Source: Pyrenophora tritici-repentis
Taxonomy: Eukaryota; Ascomycota; Dothideomycetes; Pleosporales; Pleosporaceae
Direction: 5' to 3'
DNA: 64,000 nucleotides
Assembly: GCF_003171515.1 (NCBI RefSeq)
Contig: NC_089393.1
Location: 1,984,001 to 2,048,000, forward strand
Part shown: positions 53,100 to 62,400 of the stretch, in pieces
How positions within the stretch are numbered: position 1 is the first letter of the stretch
How the letters are laid out: each line of letters starts with the position of its first letter
Notes under the pieces: model-generated
Database searches by the model: none
What the model saw: only the letters and a program-made list of their open reading frames with translations
Told to the model about the DNA's origin: nothing
Position numbers and translations under genes: made by a program

Positions 53100-56000
53100 G
53101 TGCTTCCGCCCAGAACACGATTTTGAAGCTTCTTGCGGGCAACAAAGCCATCGTGGCCACAGCGTTTGTAAGTATATATTCTCGCTTCACTCACCTCTGT
53201 TTCACTTTGGAACTACTTGTGACTACATTCAGTTACAAGCTTGACGAGTTCATGAAATTTTACTTCGGTCCAATCTGGGTTCTTCCCGATTGACTCTTCC
53301 CTACACCTAGTACCCACCTTTTAGTAACTCTATTGCGTCTATCTGGCGCCACATTGACCCGGAATGTACGAATTATGTCTACTTCTCAATTTGCCATGAA
53401 ATTGCACCTTTACCGAAATATTTGCTAGCAAAGGATGCAGATACATCATCGGACTGCTAGATAAAGCAATGGAATGCAGCGCGCTCTGAGCCTACTGACG
53501 GGAAACACTTACAGAGATTCAAGAATGCGCTTGCATTAGTGGAACTCATTTGCCTCGATAAATTAGTCCTATCTATTGGCGGTTTCGATCAGTCACATGT
53601 GGCTATCGCAGCGAACAGTCACACTGTCTAACCGACGTTTACTCTCAAATTTAAGCCATCTTACTCTACGCTAGGGCAGTGGCCTGTCTCGATCGATTTC
53701 GATTTCGAATATATGAAAGAAGCAAAAGTTCGCTTTGCAACCTCGAAAGACACAGGGACGGATAATCATGCTTTGATATTGTGTGAAAAAATGCGTACAA
53801 CAACGCGAAGGTTTTTAACTACGACCACACCACTCAGACATCGAAATTTTCAGGTTTGAAGCATCCAAGAGTGGCACTATCGAGGCTATTAATGTTCAAC
53901 TACAGCCGCTAGACAACGGACACCGCACTTATGCGTGGCATACCAAAGGCGAGGTGGACGTCTGTGGGTCAATAACGCGCTTGGACGTGTTGCAAAGAAA
54001 GACTATTCGGATCCACATTTGTGTCATCGCCAAACCAGCGGACATTGACCTCCGGGAACGCAAGTGCGCAAACTGCATATATTTATCGGAACTTCTGCGA
54101 CTCTGACGTGAGATGGTCCCTTACGGCAAGCCAGGTTCTAGTGCATGGTTTTTCCATCGTATTCCTGACTTTAACCATAACGAGTCCGGACCGGCACAAG
54201 CATGGCGGGTCATTGTCCAGAAAATCAAAGACAGTATTCCAGCTGAACTCATGGCTGATATGGCTAACGTCAAGGGTGCTCAAGGATATTGCTGTACGCC
54301 AGCGCGACCATGGTGGCTTCAGTACGTAAATAATGGTTGCAAAAGGCTGGAGTATGCAATTGTTTTCCCTAATGCTGTTCTGGAGACCGACATGGGTCTC
54401 CTGCCTAACCCATGGGCGTATGTGAACGCCTGGATCCCGGCTGTTTTGTGGGAATACGCAGCAGTACTGGCGTCAAAAGAACAGAGCCACAAGCCGATGA
54501 CCATGAACTGGCGCGTAGAGAAGGCCTCCCAGTCGTTAAACGAAGTCTACCTGGTGTCAATTCCAAACATATATGTCCATACGCGCATGGCTTTTGCGGT
54601 AAATTGTGTAGCCGTAGAACTACTGATCCCCTCAAGATCTCATGTTCTTGGTAACGAGAAACAAACTCGCATATGGGGCTCCTCATATGCGCTTCCGGGG
54701 CTCGAGCACGACATCAAAGTCTTAACGAACAACCCCTTCACGGGCATCAAAATCAGAACAAGCAAGATCTGCCTAAAGACACCATCAGTAGTACTGGATA
54801 CTCTGACGAGCCTTGAAGTCATAGGCCAAACAAAAGGCTCAAACTTTGGTCATAGGCAGTCAAATTCATTAGAGCGCTTTTGCCTCAACGAGACAGTGCT
54901 AGGAAGGTGCGATCAGGCCCGGACGTCGCCGAATTTCGTCAACGAGTATCGCTACTCGGGGAAATCTTGTGCGGAGCAGATCAAGGTCCTCCGGAGGGTT
55001 CATGCACAGCTCGATAGGTGCGACGAGCACCAGGAGGCAGCCATAATAGGCGCACTATCCGGCTGCCGACATGGGCTCTTGGTATTGGATGGACCTGCGG
55101 GACCTGGCAAGACGACTACATCTGCAAAGTGTGCACTTTGCCTGACCGAGATTTGGAAGAATGTCATGGTCGTTATGAAGAGCAAAATTGCAGCCGATCG
55201 CATAGCTGAAGGAATAATGTTGCGGTTCGAGAAGCATGGAGTAGGAAAGAGCCGGGAGATCATACGACTAGACAAAGACAAAGACGAGGAGACTCACACA
55301 AAGCTGGCGTACCGCAGAGATGCGAGTCTAGATCTGGAAAAAGGAAGCGTGGCTATCGAGTGGGGGGTGGAAAATTCGGTGGACCCTGTCCCCGAGACCG
55401 TCATGACGGCGTCGGTGTCGGCGCCTGTTGAGAGATACGCACGAGACCACTACAAACATGACAGGGTGTCGCAGGATTACCTCTTCGCGCGGAGAATGTT
55501 CGTTGCAGATGCTTGCCCTAGCTCACGCACTAAGATGCGGTCCCTGCATGATGAACTCGCGCGCCGTGTCATCAGGTCAACAATGGTACTCCTGTCCACC
55601 GTCGAAACCGCGCCGAAGTTTAAGGCATTGTGAGTAGCTGATATAGACGTTGTCTAGGTAGAAGACGCTAATACAGTCACAGCCATTGAGCTACTGCCAC
55701 TGCTGGTCGCTTGCTCGCCACGTCTGGTGGCCCTGACAGGAGATACCCGTCAAGGCAGGCCCAAGGTCTATTCGAAATTATCGGGCAGTAACCCATACGG
55801 CGGACTTTTAGGACTGCCTGTGTACCAGCTGAAGTACAACCATCGCCAAGTCGGGCAGCTACGGTAGGCAGCCAATGCACTCTTCTACAATGGCAATATG
55901 CTTCCTGATGTGAACCATAAGCGAAGAGAACACACCAAGTTCTCTGCCGCAGTGAAGAAGGCATGTCAATCCTCCAGCATGCTCATGAGACAGTTAGAGA

Positions 56001-56568
56001 CGCCCATGGCCAACAACGAGCGTCTCATTATTATCAACATCGATTCACGCGATAAGAAGCTAGAATCAAATCTTACATAAATGTGGGAAACGTTGCGATG
56101 GCAGCGAACTTGAGATGCGGTTTGGTAAATCAGAATGTGTATCAGTATGGCTCGATTGGCTTTATGAGCTTCTATGCCGCCGAGGTCGCAGAGTTTCGCC
56201 ATTACATGGGCGACGCAATCTTGAAGCGATGCAAGATAAACTGCGCAGTGGATGCCGCACAGGGACAAGAGAGCAAATTATCTGTCGTGAGCTTCTCAAG
56301 AGCTGGCCTGGAGCCGGATCTGTTTGAATTCACAGACAACTTGGAGCGTTTGTGCGTAGCCGTGACGAGAGCCGGGGAGTTCCAAATCCTGCTTTACAAC
56401 CTTTCACTTTGGAGGCAATGCATGAAGAAATATGGAAACACGAGTAGGGCCAGCATACGAATGCTCAAAATTATCCGGTATATCGGCAAGCACGTATGGA
56501 CCGTCATCAACGTGAATGCGAGTCAGGTCAAGCTCTTGAAAGCTGCTTGCACGCAAACTCTCGCCTAA
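53100..56568 (+). pseudogene. Decayed superfamily-1 (Upf1/DNA2-NAM7-like) helicase gene
   Basis: Open segments in the plus strand carry SF1 helicase motifs in order: C-D-E-H-Q-E-A-A-I (Q motif, about 55021), D-G-P-A-G-P-G-K-T-T (Walker A, about 55090), V-E-D-A-N (motif II, about 55658), T-G-D-T-R-Q (motif III, about 55738), Y-N-H-R-Q (motif IV region), D-A-A-Q-G-Q-E-S (motif V) and C-V-A-V-T-R-A (motif VI). Upstream protein-like stretches (D-F-E-Y-M-K-E-A near 53700; Y-A-W-H-T-K-G-E-V near 53930) belong to the long N-terminal region. Damage: TGA 55631-55633, TAG 55655-55657 and TAG 55865-55867 in the same frame, then a stop and frame change at about 56078. The 5' end is fuzzy, and 53100-54112 needs several joins I cannot prove. 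The family includes RNA-surveillance and DNA-repair helicases as well as many fungal orphans. Confidence 0.8.
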
Positions 56569-57243
56569 CCATGTCAACCTGGTCGCAGAAAGCGAGACGG
56601 TTGATGGATGTTTGGATTATACTCCAGCATTCACGCAAGTGCAGCTTACGACTCCAATCCGGACATCATTCATGGAGAAACCGACCTTCCCATCTTGGTC
56701 GTGCTCATCTAGGATTGCCAGTGTTTTTGCTATGACGTCGATCACTTCTAGGAGACTGGACGCTTCACAAGCCTCAGCCTCGTCCACCCACACGAGTAGC
56801 GGCTACTCGATCTTTAGAACAAAAAAGTTTTGATTATTCTTTCCTTCTTGCTTTCTTCATCTGTTAGCTTCGTCTCGGTTTGAAGGCTGCTGTTCTGGTG
56901 CATGCAGGTTTGTCGTGCAATCTCTTGGTGCACAGGGGAGGGATTCAGGGATTCTCGAGCGACGATAAGAATACCAAAATAGGAGAAACTGTAATCACGC
57001 ATTTGAGGGACGCGTATATTTACTTTCGGAATGAACTATCATATGAAACGCGAGGCCCGCTTTGCTTTTCCATCTAGAAAGAGTTGTATCAGCAGAATGA
57101 CCAATTCCCCATGACCATTTTATGCAGTATACCATATTCAGCGCAGAAAGCCAACTGCCTGCAGCAAGTAGCTGTCTATGGTAAGCGGAGGCTACCTCAG
57201 TTTAGCACTTGCTTTGTCCTCATAAGCATTTGAGACTTACCAC
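56569..57243. other. Intergenic, no gene seen
   Basis: About 675 bp between the broken helicase and the hAT element. Nothing was recognised. Confidence 0.4.
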
Positions 57244-58293
57244 CATACTTGTCAACGAGCGAGCCGGCTCGCTCAGCTCGCTCGGCTTGGACGTTTTGAC
57301 CAAGCCGAATGAGCTGAGCGCGCAATGCGCGCTTGCAAGCCGAGCGAGCTTAGGGATAGGCGCTCGCTCAGTCAGCTTGCTTAGCTTGGTTAGATGGGGC
57401 GGTTGGAAACTTGGGGCTGAAGGACTTGGTGGAGGGGCAATCTCACGATGATTTTTAGGTGTAGTGCGTAAGTTCGAAACCTAGTTATAACATAAAATAC
57501 ACTCTTTTTTGCTATATTTCTAGCAAATAAGCTACTAAATTTCCGGCTAACCGCCTGGCAACAATATTCTCCTTTTGCGACACTTCACTTACTACTTATC
57601 ACCCACCACACTCATCTATACTCCATCAACGCGTCTCTATTTGCAGCTACTATCTACCTCGCCGTTGCTATAATGCCAGCAAAAAGAACACGCGTTAATG
57701 CTCCAGAAATCGCGGCAACTTTATCAACAACTTTATTGAGCCTGCAGGGCTTACGGAGAACGAGGAAGATGAATATGAGGCTTGGAAACGCAGCGAACCG
57801 ATCGCTGGCGAGGGCGTCGACCCTATAAAATACTGGGTAGAACTCCGCGATCGCCACCCTAGCCTTAGCAAATTTGCTATCGACATGCTATCAATCCCAG
57901 GCTCAAGCTGTGAGTGTGAGCGCTTATTCAGCGAGCTGGGTGACCTCCTCGAGCCCCGTCGGCGCAGCATTTCTCCGCAACTTCTAGCAGCAATACAGTG
58001 CGATCGACGATGGATAAGAGCTGGATTTGGCAGTGGTGAGGTGCCTGTAAAGGGGGTTATCAGCGATGAGGAGATGGACGCGAAATACGGTGTACATAAG
58101 TGGGATATTAGCTGAGAAACTCAACACCAAGGTTTCTATATAACTTTCCTAATCGGGACTGAGCCCATCAAGCCGAGCGAGCTGACAGCCCTGTTTCAGC
58201 CAATCCGAGCGAGCCGAGCGAGCTGCTGGCCTCCGCTCAATTGGCTGAGCAAGCCAATTGGCTGAGCTCGCTCAGCTTGCTCATTGACATCTG
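57244..58293 (+). mobile_element. Internally deleted hAT-family DNA transposon, ~1.05 kb
   Basis: The left end carries TGTCAACGAGCGAGC (57250) and the right end its counterpart GCTCATTGACA (ending 58289), giving inverted ends TGTCAA(C/T)GAGC. Both subterminal regions are packed with GAGCGAGC/GCTCGCTC copies in both orientations, as is usual for hAT elements. The interior encodes a transposase C-terminal fragment. The exact first and last bases are uncertain, and I could not find a clear 8-bp target duplication. Confidence 0.75.
57673..58115 (+). pseudogene. hAT transposase remnant (C-terminal dimerisation domain)
   Basis: The frame ending at 58115 reads I-K-Y-W, then F-A-I-D-M-L-S-I-P-G-S-S-C-E-C-E-R-L-F-S. 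This is the hAT C-terminal (hATC) dimerisation signature. An ATG at 57673 starts M-P-A-K-R-T-R-V in a different frame that breaks into the C-terminal frame near 57720. The copy therefore looks like the two ends of a transposase gene joined by an internal deletion. The catalytic RNase H-like core and the BED finger are missing, so it cannot act alone. Confidence 0.8.
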
Positions 58294-58581
58294 TGTTTGC
58301 TTTGCTGGCTTCAAAGACATCATTGAACTGTGGCCATTGATATTAGCAGCCTCCTGAAATAAAACCAGGTCATCAAGTTCCTTGTCCACGTCGGCACATG
58401 TGTTGAAGGCATTCACTTTGGCATGCACCTATCGTTAGGCCACGCGTTAATTTGGGGGAAGAGAATGTTGATATAGATTCAGTGGCCATGACGATAACTT
58501 CCTAGTAACTACCCATGATACTCGTCATCAATGCGGGGCATTCTACCTTAGTCTTTTTGGCCATGTGAGAGCCCAAATGAG

Positions 58582-58739
58582 CAGAGATGTCAACAAGCAA
58601 GTCAAGCTGGCTTGATTCTTATCGATTGCAGATCACAGACCATTCTCTGGGACGTGCCACTGTGCACGAGCCTCTATATTGTCTGTGATCTGCAATCGAT
58701 AAGAATCAAGCCAGCTTGACTTGCTTGTTGACATCTCTG
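58582..58739. mobile_element. hAT-type MITE, near-perfect 59-bp inverted arms
   Basis: 158 bp beginning CAGAGATGTCAACAAGC and ending with its exact reverse complement. The arms 58582-58640 and 58681-58739 are perfect reverse complements by eye around a 40-bp loop. An 8-bp duplication CAAATGAG flanks it (58574-58581 and 58740-58747), which is the hAT length. The TGTCAA(C)xAGC terminus resembles the end of the neighbouring hAT element. Confidence 0.93.
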
Positions 58740-58747
58740 CAAATGAG

Positions 58748-59083
58748 GAACAAAAAAGAAAAAGAACCCCCTAAATAAACCCCGTTCAGTAACAAAAACT
58801 TCTCAACCCATTTCCTTGGCATCTTCGGTCTGTTACCTCAGTCGCGGCTTGTCGTAGATGACCATCACTCATCTGTCATTTCGATTTTGATAAGTATATG
58901 GAAAAAGAGGAAGGATGCAAGATTTACTGATTTTGCTGTGGTACCAATGTGCACATGACACATTTGGTCGTAGTGGATCATGAACTCGGCCAGGTACTGC
59001 ATCTGTCGCAACACAGCCATCGAACAATAGCTGCTGCGGGCAACTTGACTGACGCTTGAATTGTTCAGCTCCTCTCGGATAAC
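58748..59083. other. No gene supported
   Basis: Short minus-strand ORFs only. The stretch may belong to the same decayed sequence as the next entry. Confidence 0.3.
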
Positions 59084-59514
59084 TCAAGTAAGAAGATAAT
59101 CCATAGCGACATGTTCCCTGGGGTCAGGCCTTACACTGCCCACAGAAACGAATACTCGTTCTTCGCATACAGAGCTGCCATCGAGTTTCTCGACTGTTGT
59201 TGGCGTGGCATTTTCGAATGATTTGCTGTGATTTTCGTTATCGAAAACGATGAGCCTGTCCATTGGCAGCGTCCCGTCATCGTTTCCCGTTTTGAGTCGC
59301 AAGATGGTCACCGCGTCAAGTGGTCCATCCTCCATTGTAAGACAGCCAACTGTGATACTTTTGCCATCCTAAATGCCCCAGCCCATTGAAATGGTGTGTA
59401 TAGTTCTTCTTCATGAGCGTCTTTGACATGACGCAAGTATTCTTTCCATTTGATTTCTGGTATCGTCAGATCAATATGAATCTCCGGCAGTAGCCAATGT
59501 ATCATCATCGTCAA
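59084..59514 (-). pseudogene. Possible remnant of an unknown gene
   Basis: Two overlapping minus-strand frames (59514-59308 and 59335-59084) have protein-like composition. The first contains P-E-I-K-W-K-E-Y-L-R-H-V-K-D-A. The second contains L-P-M-D-R-L-I-V-F-D-N-E-N and S-V-R-P-D-P-R-E-H-V-A. They may be joined by an intron or a frame loss near 59335-59365. No family was recognised and confidence is low. Confidence 0.3.
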
Positions 59515-59639
59515 TCATGAGACCGAGAAGTTGGGGTATAAACCTAAGTGACTTATGTATGCTGCCAGCACCCTAAAGACCCTCTCTACTATAACCTGCT
59601 GCTGCCTAGAGACCCCTCTTATCCTCCGCCCGGAAACCC

Positions 59640-59880
59640 CTTCTAGTCGCCTAACAGCATCTACGTTGCGAAATTTAGTTTAAATAAGCTTATTATGTAC
59701 GCTAATAGTAACCCTACCTATATATATTTACTAAGTAAATATTATATCTTATTAAGTAGTTATAAGGCATCGAGATAGTATCTTAACTGCTTACTTATGT
59801 TGTTATTATAATAAAACTACGTTGTAAAAATTTGCTACTAAGCATCGACATCACTTATATATACAACCATAAACCCAAGT
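59640..59880. other. AT-rich, TA-dense segment
   Basis: About 240 bp are far richer in A/T than the surroundings, with many TA dinucleotides (TATATATA, TTATTATAATAA). This is the look of strongly C-to-T mutated (RIP-like) repeat relics in Pleosporales. No gene is present. Confidence 0.6.
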
Positions 59881-60000
59881 GACACTGATTCGTCGGCTCG
59901 TTCTTTGTCCTTGGATATGGGATTGCGAGACTCTGGTATGATCGCAAGTAAGGCCAGCCCTTCGTTGTCTGTTCTTCTGCTCTCATCGCCCACCTCTCGG

Positions 60001-60128
60001 CAGACTCCGCAACAATCAATCGATCGACATGATTGATTCCTATATAGGTTAAAGAGTTACTTTATTAGGCAGCCTTTAACCTAGATAGGAATCAATCATG
60101 CCGATCCGATTGATTGTTGCGGAGTCTG
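60001..60128. mobile_element. MITE copy 1 of a CAGACTCCGCAACAATCAAT family
   Basis: 128 bp with ends CAGACTCCGCAACAATCAAT and its reverse complement. An 8-bp target duplication CCTCTCGG flanks it at 59993-60000 and 60129-60136. The arms extend imperfectly through GATTGATTCCTAT and AGGTTAAAG. Same family as the element at 62184. No coding capacity; the hAT class is inferred from the 8-bp duplication. Confidence 0.93.
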
Positions 60129-60693
60129 CCTCTCGGAAGGAAAATCGTAGTCTGTCACGCTGCAGTGTGAAAATAATGCCGCAACACACAAGAAATATAT
60201 CTTTCTAGAGCATACATCATACTAGAGTGTATTCGGATAGCAAGGAACGAACTTGTGAATTGCTCCTGGGTGGTAGTTTTACTTTAAGGTGCTGCAAACG
60301 TGACGAGTCATTTTCAGCGCCAAGACGCCGTTTTCAGACGCAACCATGAGGCGCGAATGTATGTAGTAGTAGCTTTCTACTCCCATCTTGACGCTTTTCG
60401 CTGCTGAGTGGCACTTCAGCGGTGTTATATGTTACCGCCTGAGACAATCTTGGGTCGCCCAAACAATTGTATGCGACGCAAAACATGTCGACGTTTATTT
60501 AGAAGACGCTTTCAACCCTGGTACATCCATTCTTTGTAGAGTGATCCTCCAGTACTTTTTAGCAGATTCAGTGGTCAGCTTCACTACCCTTCTTGCCAAA
60601 TACAATGTATTGGATGATGTGATATTCGCTGCTGATTGGAGCAACCAGTTTCCAGGCTTTGTGCACTAATGAAATGGCCTCTTGTTCGCTGGA
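60129..60693. other. No gene supported
   Basis: A 93-codon plus-strand ORF at 60388-60669 has no motif. Nothing else was recognised. Confidence 0.3.
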
Positions 60694-62400
60694 TCAACCT
60701 TCGATGCCTTGCTCTTCAAAAGCCCGGTATAGTGTCATTGTGGATCTGAATATTGAGAATACTTGTTGATCACAGCAAACTCCGAATGCTTCGTCGTAGT
60801 CCTTCAGGGCTTCCGGTGCCATCTGTTTATCCAAATAGTCGGAAACTAAAAAGTCACTAAATTGCAACATGTTTGGATGTAAGTCAAATGTAATATACAA
60901 GTCTACCGAAACTAGCAATACCAGGCGGAGTACCCTGTATACCCAAGGTCCGTGCCCGAGCATGTCACGTGATCATGTGACATAAAGCAAGATATCAACC
61001 TTGTCAAATGAGATCTTTCCGTTGTTGTTATGCCATCGCCCCTCCAGTACCTCCCCGTCCTTCAGTTCCGCGACACGTTACAGGGCGGAGTCAATCAGCA
61101 ATGTGGTTCTTGTTTCTATGTTCTCTTTCAAAACAGCACGGTGCTTTTCTGTCTTCTTCTTCTTTTCACGATACCTCATATAGGTGCCATTTGTCTTCGC
61201 GTTGATGTTGACGCATATAGCGAACGATGTGCACAACCCTGTTCCGGTATTCCATAGAGAATCCGGAAACATGTCGTCCCATTCGGGCTCCTTTACTCTC
61301 TTAAACAGGAGTATTATTTTGGTCATTTCTGTTGATTTTTGCCATGTGAAATCTGTGTTTTCGATTTTGGAAAAAAATGTTTTCCATTTGTTGTCTGCAT
61401 CGGGAAATGTCTTCCCTAGGATGTAAGACGGAAGCAGGGTAGTTGTGTATGCAGAGTGCTTTAGATGCGTACCTGCACTCGGAGTTCTATATGCATGAGC
61501 TCGGTACGTTCCTCGCGAGGTGTTCTATCGTACGTTGGTAGGTCCTCTGCATCCGCTACTTGGTTGTTAATATGAGTTCGTTGTCTATGCGTATGTGCTT
61601 ACTGAGCAGCACGCTCATCAAAGCCACGCTTGCTGGGGGATGTCTCCACGAAGAGGATTTCAGCAAATACCCTCCACTCGGGGAGTATTGCCATGAGGCG
61701 TCCGATATTCACTTTGTCGACAAACTCCACGTTCTGGTTTTGGTCCTGCGAGGTGTAGCCTTCTCGGTCCTACTGGATGCGAACACGAAGATGGCATAAG
61801 TACTGAGATAGATTCTGCTCTTCTAGCATGATGAGGAAAGCTGGTAGTAGGAGGATGCGGCGTGAATTGATCTCTGAGTATGACGCAGCCCAGTAAAACT
61901 CTATTGCTAGCACGTACTCGACCATGAACTCGCAGCCTTATTGTACATCTTGTGCAAAGATGGAACCGAAGGCCTTGGCGATAAGGGTATCTCTTCTCTC
62001 ATGACAGCAGGTGCATTCACATGTCATGATGTTCACCTCGTCGGAATCCCATTGTAGATGGGGTGAACGGTCACATTGGGGTTGCCATGCGACGAGAACG
62101 GGGTTGCGCGAGGTAGAAGTCTTCATCTCCGGGAATGCTTCAGTATATATCAATCGTCTCGTGTCGGCGTTCGTAGTCGCTGACACAGTCCGCAACAATC
62201 AATTAAGTGGGTCCTAGAAGGTTCAGATTGGATTGATTGATTACCGCTTTAAGCCTAGTAGTTACCTATAGGAGTTTAAGCCCTACCTAGATAGGTAAGT
62301 GGGTCTAGGAGAGTGACCGGATTGAATTGATTGTTGCGGAGTCTAGTCGCTGATGGAAGAATGGTCGCATATCGTGGCAGGGAAAAGGCTATGTATTGTC
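60694..62400 (-). pseudogene. Unknown gene broken by in-frame stops and a MITE
   Basis: Minus-strand frames with clear protein character run from about 62400 to 60694. From 62198 the frame reads through D-V-Q, TAA (61940-61938), G-C-E-F-M-V-E-Y, TAG (61772-61770), D-R-E-G-Y-T-S-Q-D-Q-N-Q-N-V-E-F and TAA (61601-61599). Three of these stops directly follow a CAA or CAG codon. A second frame (about 61410 to 60694) reads I-I-L-L-F-K-R-V-K-E-P-E-W-D-D-M and passes TAA (61080-61078) and TGA (60975-60973). The frame change near 61450-61400 may be an intron or an indel. A 162-bp MITE interrupts the 5' part at 62184-62345, and leaving it and one target duplicate out keeps the frame open further upstream. 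No known family was recognised. Confidence 0.6.
62184..62345. mobile_element. MITE copy 2 (same family as 60001-60128) inside the broken gene
   Basis: 162 bp with ends CACAGTCCGCAACAATCAAT and, at the right, the complement of TAGACTCCGCAACAATCAAT. The flanking 8-bp duplication GTCGCTGA is present at 62176-62183 and 62346-62353. It is longer than copy 1 and has a different interior (TTTAAGCC repeated around the centre). Confidence 0.93.

Noticed and set aside
57465..57485. AGTTCGAAACC resembling a tRNA B box
   Set aside because: No A box or cloverleaf could be formed around it, and it lies inside the hAT element.
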